From WJMT01 sp964599635 (GTDB lineage: Bacteria > Acidobacteriota > Aminicenantia > Aminicenantales > Aminicenantaceae): a stretch of DNA of 64,000 nucleotides. Below the pieces are notes generated by a model that saw nothing but the letters and a program-made list of their open reading frames with translations, made no database searches and was not told where the DNA came from. Both the position numbers and the translations under genes were made by a program. The stretch is taken from positions 62,001 to 126,000 of the forward strand of contig CAZRGM010000006.1 in NCBI GenBank assembly GCA_964599635.1, written 5' to 3'. Shown piece by piece: positions 1-9,740 of this stretch; positions within the stretch are counted from its first letter, which is position 1; every line of letters starts with the position of its first letter.

Positions 1-670
1 TTTGGGGATTTTTCTTTATTTTGATGGCATAGACCATGACCCAGATTATGGTAAAGGCTGTCACCAAAATCCATATAAGGACTCGATATCCTAATCCAGA
101 GACGGGTTTTATGTCGGATATTTTCTGAGCTATCTGCAGAGTGAAAGGATTGATAAAGGCCCCGGCAAATCCAACGCCGGCAGCCAGAAAAGAAAGACAT
201 ATTCCAACAATAGAATCATATCCCAGACTGATCGCCAAAGGGACAAAGATCAATACAAAAGGCATGGCTTCTTCACACATCCCGAAAACCGCTCCGAATA
301 AAGAGAAAATAGTCATCACAATAGGGATGACCAGCAATTCTCTTCCCTTCAGTATCTTCACCAGTTTTCCGATTCCTGCATTGATGGTTCCGGTTTCATT
401 TATCATATAAAAAGCTCCTCCTACGATGAATATGAAACCTATGATTTCTGCCAATTTAATAAAACCTTTTAAAGGAGCGGTAAAGATCTCTAATATTTGG
501 GGATTGGATTCTTTTTTTTCATAAGTCCCCTCCACCACGACGGTTCTTTGGGTGTTGTTGATTTCTACCTGTTTTCTTTCATAACTCCCGCCGGGAAGGA
601 ACCAGGTTAATGCCGCAGAAAAGAGGATAAGAAAAAAGACAATCACGAAGACATTTGGTATTTTTTTCAT
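1..670 (-). CDS. YfcC/DcuC-type membrane carrier, C-terminal part outside the window
   Basis: This reading frame runs off the left edge, so only about the first 223 residues are visible. The N-terminus (MKKIPNVFVIVFFLILF, then ALTWFLPGGSYER) matches the start of YfcC/ArcD-type carriers of the DcuC superfamily, which move dicarboxylates or basic amino acids across the inner membrane. After the first membrane helix comes a short polar loop, then several hydrophobic segments with the family-like stretches FIFIVGGAFYMINETG, FGMCEEAMPFVLIFVPLA and LSFLAAGVGFAGAFINPF. The start is supported by AGGAG about nine bases upstream of the ATG. The substrate cannot be told from this fragment. The family call is fairly sure; function beyond 'carrier' is inference. 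Confidence 0.85.
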   Translation of the reverse strand, partial: MKKIPNVFVIVFFLILFSAALTWFLPGGSYERKQVEINNTQRTVVVEGTYEKKESNPQILEIFTAPLKGFIKLAEIIGFIFIVGGAFYMINETGTINAGIGKLVKILKGRELLVIPIVMTIFSLFGAVFGMCEEAMPFVLIFVPLAISLGYDSIVGICLSFLAAGVGFAGAFINPFTLQIAQKISDIKPVSGLGYRVLIWILVTAFTIIWVMVYAIKIKKNPQ

Positions 671-1103
671 AATCGCTCCTAGGAAAGTTTTATTCTAACT
701 TCACCCAATTCATCTGACCACTTCATAAAAAATGGCGATGTATTCATTATTGTCTCATTTTTAGCGATCTGTATGATTTTTTCAAGAAAAATGACTGGAG
801 CATTTTTTATTTGAATCGCCATTCTTCGCACTTTTTTTTCCGGCTGCTGCACAACTCCCCCTGTCAATCAAAAACAGTAAATGGTTAATGGAAAATGGTG
901 AATGATTTTTTCAATTGACAATTTACCATTCACAATTCACGATATTTTCTTCAATGCCGCTTTCCCCTTCCCATATTTTTTATCTCTAAATCTCTCATGC
1001 AAATAATTAGATTGACCCTAGGGATTCTCACTTGAATTGCATAAATGATTTAGAGTATTATGGATATTCATGTTAGAGACTTTATGTTTTTTAAAAGACT
1101 AAA
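671..1103. other. Non-coding gap with a diverged repeat copy and inverted repeats
   Basis: No believable gene lies here. Positions 712-824 hold a diverged copy of the dispersed palindromic element (AAAAATGGCGAT on the left, ATCGCCATTCTT on the right). It is followed at 821-870 by a tail (CGGCTGCTGC, then CAACTCCCCC) shared with 30750-30790. From about 885 to 945 are AT-rich inverted motifs (GTGAATG and CATTCAC) typical of decayed intergenic repeats. The small open frame on the minus strand at 679-867 lies wholly within the repeat and is not accepted as a gene. Confidence 0.6.
712..870 (+). repeat. Diverged copy of the ATGGCGAT/ATCGCCAT palindromic element with tail
   Basis: The left end reads TCTGACCACTTCAT followed by AAAAAATGGCGATG. 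The right end ATCGCCATT falls about 85 bases later. Between them is the shared internal stretch ATTTTTTCAAGAAAAATG, also present at 11051 and, with changes, at 62851. The tail to 870 matches the copy at 30750. Identity to the two best copies is clearly partial, so this is an older copy. Confidence 0.7.
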
Positions 1104-2998
1104 GTGAAATTGCTCCAGAATTCGACGGTCCGGAAAAAAATTATCGGTATCGTTCTTCTCATATCATTTATCAGCATCAGTTTGACTCTGTTACTGATCG
1201 TATTCTACAAATCCAGAACAGATAGGCTTCAATTTGCGGACGAAGTTAAACAATATGCAGAGCTGGTGGGAGAACAGTGCAGGGAAGCATTATCAGATAG
1301 AGATCGAGAAAGCCTAGAGAAGGGCTTATCTGTGTTTCAATCTGTTCCCAATATTACAGATAGCGTTATCCTTGGCCCTGATAATAAAAAATTAGCTTCC
1401 TACAGTCATTCAGGGGAAGCATTGATTCCCTCTAATTTAGAGCAGATCAATAAGTTTGAGTTTAGGGATAATTATCTTCACGTTATTTTGCCGATTACGG
1501 ATGAGAAACAAATCTATGGAAAAATTTTTGTCAGAGCTTCTGTTGCTGAACTGAAAAGTAAGTTTAAGTTTTTCATCATAACCACGCTGTTTTTATGGGG
1601 ATTGATGCTGTTATTTGTCTATTTTCTGGCTCGGAATTTTCAGGGTATTATAAGCAAACCTTTGTCAAATTTGATAACAGCCACCAAAAATATATCAGGA
1701 TCTGGAGAAGCAGGTGTTCGGATAAAAAAAAAGAAAAAGAATGAATTTTTGATATTGCGCGATCGGCTGAGGTATTTATTAAATCTTGAAAATCTGCACG
1801 AGATGAGAACGGATGAGATTGATAAAGCGAAAAAAGAAGTCAAAGAGTTAGACAGAATTGGGAAAGAATACAAAGAGAGGTTTGAAAATTTAGCTTGCGG
1901 TATTTTTATATTCGAAGCCGTTGATGAAGGAGAAAACTTTATCATTAAGGATTTGAATATCACAGGTGAAAAACTAGAAAGAATTCACCGTTCTGATTTG
2001 ATTGGAAAGAAGATAACAGATGTTTACCCTGAAGTTCGAAACTCAGGATTATTAGAAGCTCTTAAAAATGTGTGGGAAAATGATACCGAGAAGCACATTT
2101 CCTACGGCAAGTTAAAAGATGAAGACAAGAGATGGAGAGAATTTTCTATCAGCAGGCTTCCCTCTGAAGAAATTATGGCTTTATTTCGGGATGTCACGGA
2201 TAAAAAAGCTGAGCAAGAAGCCAGACAGAAAGAAATGGATGAACAGAAAAAAAAGTTTCAAGTAGAATTAAAACAAAATAAAGAAATGGTATTTTCAAAA
2301 TTAGAGAAAGGAGTTAAAGTATGGGCCTTAAACAATGAAATGGAAGATCTTTTTTCCGCCACAGAAATGGTTTTAAGAGATCCTTTGGAAAGTATCAATA
2401 AATTTAGCAAGTCGTTTTTGCAGAATTATGCTGATAAAGTGGACGATGAGGGCAAGGATCAGCTCATAAAGATCAGGGCAGCAAGCCACCGTATGATTCA
2501 AATGATTAAGGAGTTCAATAGGATGGCGGAGCTGTCATTTGGTCAATTTAAATTAGAGCCAGTCAATTTGAGTGAAATGGTCAAAGAAAGGTCGGTTAAG
2601 CTCAAAGAAGCTAACCCTGGGCGGAAGGCTGAGTTTGTTGTTCAGAAGGGAGTGATAGCTACAGGAGATCCTCGGATGTTAAGGATTGTGATTGATAATC
2701 TCCTCACCAATGCCTGGATTTACTCTTCAAGAAAGACAAGCATAAAAATTGAATTCGGAGTCAAACAAAACAAAAATGTCCGGGAATATTATATTAAAGA
2801 TAATGGAATTGGATTTAAGATGACTGATATTGATGAGATGTTTCGTCCTTTTAAGAGATTGAATAGAGATGAAGTGATTCCTGGTCTGGAATGGGCCTGG
2901 CTGTGGCTCGACGGATTATTCATAAGCACGGCGGTGTTATCCGTGCAGAGGGAAAACCCGGAGAAGGAGCGGTGTTTTATTTTACACTCGGGATTTGA
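1104..2998 (+). pseudogene. Membrane sensor histidine kinase, frameshifted in the ATPase domain
   Basis: Residues 12-35 and about 155-176 are membrane helices flanking an extracytoplasmic sensor region, followed by HAMP (about 176-228), a PAS-like domain (about 262-365), a coiled coil, a dimerisation helix region and an HATPase_c domain. Two defects are visible. The H-box, normally S-H-D-L-R-A-P-L, reads E-M-V-L-R-D-P-L, so the phospho-accepting histidine is absent. At about 2885-2888 one base appears lost from the glycine box: the frame from the GTG start reads PGLEWAW, whereas the next frame gives GMGLAVARRIIHKHGG and ends naturally at 2998. Without correction the frame runs to 3014 with an aberrant tail. 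The start is GTG at 1104 without a clear Shine-Dalgarno. The frameshift may be biological or an assembly error. Confidence 0.8.
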
Positions 2999-3106
2999 GT
3001 GTCATAAACCTTGATTGTTTTTATTTTTTTATAAATGGTTTAGGTTAATTTTTAATAAGGAAAGTTAAATAGGTAGGATGTTAGTCATTTTATGGAGGAG
3101 GATTGT

Positions 3107-5464
3107 ATGTTTAAAAAAAGTATTTGGATAGGCTTTACGTTTATATTTTTGTTTGCTGTTTTAAATAACCCGGTCATGTCAAAGCAGGAAGAGGAACTGC
3201 AGGAGAATCAATTCCGCCAGCTCTATCAGGAACTTCCCACACCAAACCAGTATAGAACAGCTTCAGGAGCTCCAGGTCCTGAGTACTGGCAGCAAAGAGT
3301 TGACTATGATATGTCTGTTGAGCTAGATGAGGAGAAACAGCGTTTATATGGTGAAGAGACAATCACTTATTTCAACAACTCTCCTAATCCCCTTTCCTAT
3401 CTCTGGCTTCAGCTTGACCAAAATATCCGCGCTAGAGATTCTCTGGCCCAAAAAGTCAGCACAGCCCGAATATCAGATCCCATGTATTTTATGTCTCTTC
3501 AAAGACTGCACAGTGATTTTGATGGGGGATTTAAAATCGAATATGTCAGAGATGAAAATGGGGATGATCTCTCTTATAAGATTGTCAGCACGATGATGAG
3601 GGTGGATCTACCTGTGGATTTAAAACCTGAGTCAAAATATTCTTTCAAAATAAAGTGGTGGTACAATATAAATGATCGGCAGAAAATTCATGGAAGGTCT
3701 GGTTATATTTATTATAAAGAAGATGGGAATCATGTTTTTGCTATAGCCCAGTTTTTTCCTAGATTGGCGGTTTATAATGAAGTAGAAGGGTGGCAGCACA
3801 AGCAGTTTCTGGGAAGTGGGGAATTTGCCCTTCCTTTTGGAAACTACATAGTGAGAATCACAGCTCCTTCAGATCATATCATTGGAGCTACCGGCATTTT
3901 AAAGAATCCCGATATAGTTCTGACCCCTGAACAGAGAACCCGGCTGGAAAAAGCATCTGATTCCACAAAAGACACAGTATTGATCGTTACTGAAGAGGAA
4001 GCTGTGCAGAACGAAAAAGAGCGCAGTCAGGATAAAAAAACATGGATTTTCGAAGCTGAAAAAGTCAGAGATTTTGCTTTTGCCAGCTCAAGAAAATTCA
4101 TCTGGGATGCTATGGCTGTCAAATTCGGGAACCGAACTGTTCTGGCTATGTCATATTATGACAAGAGCGGTAATCCTCTTTGGGAGAAATATTCCACAAA
4201 AGCGTTGGCTCATGCCATAAAAGTTTATTCCAAATTTACTTTTGATTATCCCTATTCAAAAGCCATATCTGTTCTGACTGCTAGTGGGGGAGGCATGGAA
4301 TATCCCATGATTGCTTTTAATGGGGGGATTCCTGAGCCTGACGGCACTTATTCTGAACGCCTCAAGTACAGTCTCATTGGTGTGATCATTCATGAATTTG
4401 GACATAATTTCTTCCCCATGATTGTAAATTCAGATGAACGCCAGTGGGCTTGGATGGATGAAGGCTTGAATACATTTTTAGAATATCTGTCAGAGCAGGA
4501 ATGGGATAGGAATTTTTCAGATAGAAGCGGCCCTGCTTATACTATGGTTAGATACATGAAAGGAGAAAAAAAGTATATGTCTCCTATCATGACTGCGCCT
4601 GACATTGACATGAATGTAGGAAGCAATGCCTATTCCAAAACTGCTGCGGGGCTTAATATTCTGAGAGAGACTATAATGGGCAGGGAATTGTTTGATTATG
4701 CTTTCAAAGAATTCGCTCAAAGATGGAAGTTCAAGCATCCCATGCCAGCAGACTTTTTCCGCACCATGGAGGATGCCTCTGGAATAGATCTTGACTGGTT
4801 TTGGCGGGGATGGTTTTTTGGAACCGACCATGTTGATATCGCTATAGATGATGTGAAGTGGTATAAAATCAATACTGGAAAGCCAGAGCTGGCGAAGGCC
4901 CTTGAACGACAGAAAGAAAACCGTCTTAGAGACAAGTATATCAGCAATATTCGCAATAAAAAGGATATCGAAAAGACTGCCGTGGAAAAAGATCAATCCC
5001 TGATTGATTTTTATGATAGATATGATCCGCTTAAAGTGACTCCCCAGGAGGTAAAAAAGTATAAGAAATATCTTGAATCCCTGACTGAGGAAGAAAAGGA
5101 AATTTTGGATTCAGGATATAATTATTATGAAGTTACTTTTTCTAATATTGGGGGCATGGTCATGCAGCTGATTTTACAGTTTGAATTCAAAGATGGTTCT
5201 GAGGAAGTGAGAAGGATTCCGGCTGAGATCTGGCGGCATACCAATGACCAGGTAAAAAAAGTATTTGCTTTCAAAAGGGAACTTAAAAAGGTTATTCTTG
5301 ATCCATTCTTAGAAACTGCTGACGTGGAGAGCAGAAACAACAAATGGACAGTTCAGGAACAGCCTGATTATTTTAAGTTACAAAAATTCCAAAGACGCCC
5401 CGGGAAGAATCTGATGCAGGAATTCAAGGAGATGGAAAAACAGGAGAAGAAAGAGAAAAAGTAA
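3107..5464 (+). CDS. Secreted M1-family zinc metallopeptidase
   Basis: This is a gluzincin aminopeptidase-like enzyme acting outside the cytoplasm. An N-terminal signal peptide (MFKKSIWIGFTFIFLFAVL) is followed by a beta-sandwich domain and a thermolysin-like catalytic domain. The zinc motif HEFGH is at residues 429-433 and the third ligand Glu at 452 in WMDEGLNTF, exactly the HEXXH-18-E spacing of family M1. The exopeptidase loop normally G-x-M-E-N reads GGGMEYP, a variant seen in divergent M1 members. A C-terminal extension of about 250 residues is charged and ends in a Lys/Glu-rich tail. The start was set at 3107 because AGGAGG lies seven bases upstream; an upstream in-frame ATG at 3092 sits before that site. 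Likely role: degradation of exogenous peptides. Confidence 0.92.
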   Translation: MFKKSIWIGFTFIFLFAVLNNPVMSKQEEELQENQFRQLYQELPTPNQYRTASGAPGPEYWQQRVDYDMSVELDEEKQRLYGEETITYFNNSPNPLSYLWLQLDQNIRARDSLAQKVSTARISDPMYFMSLQRLHSDFDGGFKIEYVRDENGDDLSYKIVSTMMRVDLPVDLKPESKYSFKIKWWYNINDRQKIHGRSGYIYYKEDGNHVFAIAQFFPRLAVYNEVEGWQHKQFLGSGEFALPFGNYIVRITAPSDHIIGATGILKNPDIVLTPEQRTRLEKASDSTKDTVLIVTEEEAVQNEKERSQDKKTWIFEAEKVRDFAFASSRKFIWDAMAVKFGNRTVLAMSYYDKSGNPLWEKYSTKALAHAIKVYSKFTFDYPYSKAISVLTASGGGMEYPMIAFNGGIPEPDGTYSERLKYSLIGVIIHEFGHNFFPMIVNSDERQWAWMDEGLNTFLEYLSEQEWDRNFSDRSGPAYTMVRYMKGEKKYMSPIMTAPDIDMNVGSNAYSKTAAGLNILRETIMGRELFDYAFKEFAQRWKFKHPMPADFFRTMEDASGIDLDWFWRGWFFGTDHVDIAIDDVKWYKINTGKPELAKALERQKENRLRDKYISNIRNKKDIEKTAVEKDQSLIDFYDRYDPLKVTPQEVKKYKKYLESLTEEEKEILDSGYNYYEVTFSNIGGMVMQLILQFEFKDGSEEVRRIPAEIWRHTNDQVKKVFAFKRELKKVILDPFLETADVESRNNKWTVQEQPDYFKLQKFQRRPGKNLMQEFKEMEKQEKKEKK

Positions 5465-5694
5465 TGCTTTTTCTGCCTTAACTTTTTTGCCTGGATAAGC
5501 GTCTATATAATCAGAGAAATAACCACGGTTGAAGTGTTCAATAGCGGACAATAATTGGTCTAAAACGAACACTTTTCCTATGGCCTTTTATTTTTATAGA
5601 GGGCTCCTCTCTGTCTTCATGATATGGCACAAGAATTGCATAATTAAAAATAAAAGAAAAACAACGTTAAAAAATGAAGCTTGGATTCTGGACC

Positions 5695-7784
5695 ATGATT
5701 AAAAATTATCTGCTTACAGCCTTCCGGAATTTAAAAAAATACAAGGTCTATACTCTGATCAATATCCTGGGCCTTGCTGTGGGTCTGAGTGCTTTTGTTT
5801 TGATCCTTCTCTATCTGCAGTTTGAACTCAGTTATGACAAATTTCATCAGGATGCGGACCAAATCTACAGGGTTGCTGTAAAATCCTTTCAAGAAGGCAA
5901 ATATGAAAAGGAAACTTATGTCTATACTCCTCCTATAGGGGAGGACTTGAAAAAAGAGTTTCCAGAGGTCAAAGAATTCGTCCGGATGTCCACACAGAGG
6001 ACTGCGTATTTAACTGTTGACAATGAAGTTTATAAAGAAACAGGGATGAAGTATGCATCTAATAAAATGTTTGAGATGTTTTCCTTTAATCTTATCAAGG
6101 GCGATGCGGCAACCGCACTTACCCAGCCTTTTTCTATTGTGCTTTCTCAGAAAACAGCAGAGAGGATTTTCGGCTTTGAAAATCCAGTGGGTGAGTCTGT
6201 TCAAATAGGCCCTAATAATCTTTATAAAGTCACTGGAGTGGCAGAAAGTCCGCCAGAGAATTCCAGTATCCAGTTCAGCACACTGATATCCTTTTCCACC
6301 CTGTATAAACTGCCCCGTATGCATATGGGTTGGAAAACCAGTATATAACCTATGTGAAACTCCGTCAGGGCGTATCTCCCGGCGAGCTGGAGAAAAAAAT
6401 GCCGGATTTCATGTGGCGTCATATCAATGAAATGATTGCTTCTTACGGATGGGAAATAAGGCTTATTTTCAGCCTTTAAAGAAAATTCATTTTCACTTCG
6501 ATCCCGGATCCAGGACGGCCTTGACTCATTTCTATACATTTTCCGTCGTAGCGGTGTTTATCCTGCTTATTGCCTGTATTAATTTTGTCAACCTCACTAC
6601 AGCCCGAGCTGCCCGGAGAGCCCGAGAGGTTGGCCTGAGGAAAGTAGTAGGGGCCAGCCGAGGGAACTTGACCTGGCAGTTTCTGGGAGAGTCTCTCTTT
6701 TTAACCATTCTTTCTTTTGTACTTGGGCTCTCTCTTGTTTCTTTTTTTGCTCCTTTATACAGTCAGCTATTAGATAAAAATCTTAATATTATCAAAATGA
6801 TCAGTCCGGTGAGCATTGCGGGATTTATCGGTCTCATTCTGGTCGTTGGAATGACTGCAGGGGCTTATCCCTCTTTTTATCTTTTTTCCTTTCAACCCGC
6901 AAGAACCCTTAAAGGAGAGATGCAAACTGGAAGAGGTAGTAAAAAATTCAGGGATATTTTGGTTGTTTTTCAGTTTGCCATATCAGTCACTTTGATCATC
7001 TGTACCATTCTCATACAGAATCAAATCAGGTTTATGAGAAAGGCTGAACTGGGTTATGAGAAAGAAAATATACTGGTGATTGATCTTTCAGGAGAAGAGC
7101 TGAGGAGCCAAACAAAAGAAATGAAAGAAAGACTGCTGTCCATCCCTGGAATAATGCAAGCTGGTGCTTCTTCAGAGGTCCCTCACAGGGGATTCACTCA
7201 AAACGGTTATATGCCTGAAGGATACAGCACTTCACTTATGTTTTATGCTCTGGATATTGATGAGCTCTTTTTGGATACTTACGGGATTAAAGTCGTAGAG
7301 GGACGGAATTTCAATAAGGAATTTTCTCATCTTCTCCCTTTCGAATATTTTTTCCTGGATGACGCTTTTGAGCGGTTGTATAAGTCTGAGGAGCGGTTCC
7401 AGAGAATCTTTCTTTATTTCTCTGTTCTCGCTATTTGTATTGCACTTCTTGGCCTGTTCAGTCTTTCAGCCTACACGCCTCAGCAAAAGTCCAAGCAGAT
7501 AGGGATTCGAAAAGTATTGGGAGCTAAAGTTCCTGATTGATATACTGGCTCTATTTGTTAAAAACATGGCTGTTCTGGTTGTGATTGCCAATGTAGTCGC
7601 CTGGCCTTTGGCTTATTTTGTCATTCAAAAATGGCTTCAAAATTATGCTTACAGGGATGAATTGAGTTTATGGGCGTTTGTGTTAGTTTTTGTGGGAAGC
7701 TTAACGGCGGCTTTAGTTACCATAAGTTTTCAGAGCTTTAAAGCGGCTGTTAAAAATCCTGCCGATGTTCTAAGGATTGAGTGA
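5695..7784 (+). pseudogene. ADOP/MacB-type FtsX ABC permease, decayed by frameshifts and a deletion
   Basis: The N-terminus (MIKNYLLTAFRNLKKYK, then INILGLAVGLSAFVLILLY) is typical of ADOP-family permeases of Acidobacteriota and Bacteroidetes: a MacB_PCD periplasmic domain followed by FtsX helices. The frame from 5695 stops at 6348, but another frame continues the protein (YGLENQYITYVKLRQG...) from about 6325, a third takes over near 6449 (KAYFQPLKKIHFHF...) and runs to 7540, and a fourth carries the last helices from about 7530 to 7784 (LAYFVIQKWLQNYAYRDE). In addition, near 7325 the text jumps from VVEGRNFNKEF to LPFEYFFLDDAFERLY, omitting about 95 residues of the second periplasmic domain that the family normally has. 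Three frameshifts plus a deletion make this a pseudogene rather than a sequencing slip. Confidence 0.88.
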
Positions 7785-7785
7785 G

Positions 7786-7816
7786 ATATTTTTTTATGAA
7801 TAATTCAGGCTAATTC
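7786..7816 (-). repeat. Solo end of the dispersed palindromic repeat
   Basis: ATTTTTTTATGAATAATTC followed by AGGCTAATT is the reverse complement of the outer end seen at 62771 and 10981. It begins immediately after the stop codon of the decayed FtsX permease (7784). Confidence 0.65.
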
Positions 7817-7930
7817 CCTTTTGGAATTTGATAGTAAAAGTTGTAGAATAATTTGTTTTGAAAGCAGAGCAAAGGTACGTAGGTATTAAACTTTTTTTTC
7901 CGGTAAAGTTTGGTCTATGTAGGAGGGAAA

Positions 7931-9679
7931 ATGGGACTTCACTCCATTGATCTATTCATTGTCCTTTTATATTTTTTACTTTTATTCGGGATTGTAGGGT
8001 GGGTTGTTAAGCAAAAGCAGGAGACATCAACAGATTATTTTTTAGCCGGACGTCATTTGGGATGGTTCATCATCGGAGCTTCCCTGTTTTCTTCAAACAT
8101 CGGTTCTGAGCATTTGGTAGGGCTTGCGGGTTCTGGCGCTACAGATGGTGTAGCCATGGCTCATTACGAACTGCATGCCTGGTGTCTTTTAGTCCTGGGC
8201 TGGGTGATGGTTCCTTTTTACATGCGTTCCAAAGTATTCACCATGCCCGAGTTTTTAGAAAAACGCTTTTCTCCTGCAGCGCGTACCGTGTTATCAGGTA
8301 TCTCCCTGGTTGCCTATGTGCTGACTAAAATTGCTGTGGGTATCTTTGCTGGAGGCATTGTTTTCAGTGTGCTTCTGCCGGACATTCATTTTATGGGAAT
8401 GGATAGCTTTTGGATCGGTTCTATTTTAGTGATTGTGCTGACCGGTCTTTACACCATACTGGGCGGACTGCGGGCAGTAGCCTATACGGAAACTTTACAG
8501 ACAATAGTCCTGGTCGTAGGTTCCATCCTGGTTACTATTTTTGGGCTCAAGGCGTTGGGAGGTTGGGGCCAACTGCATGACATATGCGGATCGGAAATGT
8601 TCAACCTCTGGAGACCTTTGGTGCCAGCCGGAATTGAGGGAACCTGGGCACCCATTAAAGAGGCAGGTCGTATGGCATGGTATTTCAATGACGGATACCC
8701 TTGGCTGGGGATGCTGTTCTGTGCCCCTATTATTGGTTTATGGTATTGGACTACAGATCAATATATTGTGCAGCGAACTCTGGGAGCCAAGAACGAAAAG
8801 CAGGCAAGGCGTGGTTCCATCTGTGCGGCTTTCCTCAAACTTTTACCTGTTTTTATTTTCATTATACCCGGGATGATCACTTTTGCTCTAGCTAAAAGTG
8901 GACAGGTAGAAGTGATCCAGCAGACCTTATTCAACAGCCAAGGAGAACTGCTTATTGAAGAATCTCAAAAAGCTTTTCCGCTTTTAGTGGCTACCATCTT
9001 ACCTATAGGTATTCGTGGCATTGTGGTGGCGGGCCTTTTAGCCGCTTTAATGAGTTCCTTGGCGGGTGTGTTCAATGCCTCTTCAACATTGTTTACTATG
9101 GACTTTTATTCAAGATTAAAACCTAAGGCCTCGCAACATCAACTGGTTTGGGTGGGCCGGATTGCAACCTCAGTTATGGTTCTCATCGGACTTTTCTGGA
9201 TTCCGGTCATCAGCGGGGGGAGAGGTTTGTATGATTATCTGCAAACTGTTCAGGGATATCTGGCACCCCCTATTTTTGTGGTTTTCTTTTTTGGGGTCTT
9301 TAATAAAAGGCTCAACAGCAAAGGATGTTTGGCGGCTCTGATTACTGGTTTTATCCTAGGCTTAGGTCGGTTGGCCATTGATACTCCGGTTTCGCTCCTT
9401 GAGAATTTTGCTTATAAACAGGGATCATTTTTATGGGTGGTGAATAATATATTCTTTCAGTATTACAGTTTATTGATATTTATTGTCTGTGCTGTGGTGA
9501 TGGTTGTGGTCAGCCGCATGACCGGAGGCTCCAAAAAAGACCTGAGTGGGTTGACCTACAAAACACTCACAAATGATCACCGTAGAGAATCCAGGTCAAG
9601 CTGGAATTATCGCGATGTGATTGCTTCGGTTACGGTTTTATTACTCATTCTTGCTATTTATTTGTATTTTACGGGATAA
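7931..9679 (+). CDS. Sodium:solute symporter (SSS family, SGLT-like)
   Basis: A polytopic protein of about 14 helices. The stretches TDYFLAGRHLGWFIIGASLF, SSNIGSEHLVGLAGSGA and YTILGGLRAVAYTETLQ are hallmarks of the SGLT branch of the sodium:solute symporters, which use the Na+ gradient to import sugars or related solutes across the inner membrane. The start was placed at ATG 7931 because GGAGG lies five bases upstream; a TTG at 7910 would place that site inside the coding region. The ends of repeat copies lie upstream at about 7786-7816. The substrate is not resolved; the NIGSEHLVG stretch resembles sugar symporters such as Vibrio vSGLT. Confidence 0.92.
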   Translation: MGLHSIDLFIVLLYFLLLFGIVGWVVKQKQETSTDYFLAGRHLGWFIIGASLFSSNIGSEHLVGLAGSGATDGVAMAHYELHAWCLLVLGWVMVPFYMRSKVFTMPEFLEKRFSPAARTVLSGISLVAYVLTKIAVGIFAGGIVFSVLLPDIHFMGMDSFWIGSILVIVLTGLYTILGGLRAVAYTETLQTIVLVVGSILVTIFGLKALGGWGQLHDICGSEMFNLWRPLVPAGIEGTWAPIKEAGRMAWYFNDGYPWLGMLFCAPIIGLWYWTTDQYIVQRTLGAKNEKQARRGSICAAFLKLLPVFIFIIPGMITFALAKSGQVEVIQQTLFNSQGELLIEESQKAFPLLVATILPIGIRGIVVAGLLAALMSSLAGVFNASSTLFTMDFYSRLKPKASQHQLVWVGRIATSVMVLIGLFWIPVISGGRGLYDYLQTVQGYLAPPIFVVFFFGVFNKRLNSKGCLAALITGFILGLGRLAIDTPVSLLENFAYKQGSFLWVVNNIFFQYYSLLIFIVCAVVMVVVSRMTGGSKKDLSGLTYKTLTNDHRRESRSSWNYRDVIASVTVLLLILAIYLYFTG

Positions 9680-9740
9680 AAAGACAAGATTTCAGGAAGA
9701 ATCGAGACAAAATATTTTTCTTCTTAGTAAACCCCTGGAG

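Noticed and set aside
679..867. 62-codon open frame on the minus strand
   Set aside because: It lies wholly within a diverged repeat copy and has no protein-like family character or ribosome binding site.
914..945. TTGACA at 914 as a promoter for the sensor kinase
   Set aside because: No -10 sequence at a suitable distance; it is part of degenerate CATTCAC/GTGAATG repeats.
4517..4996. 159-codon minus-strand frame
   Set aside because: It is antisense to the catalytic domain of the M1 peptidase, which has all its motifs.
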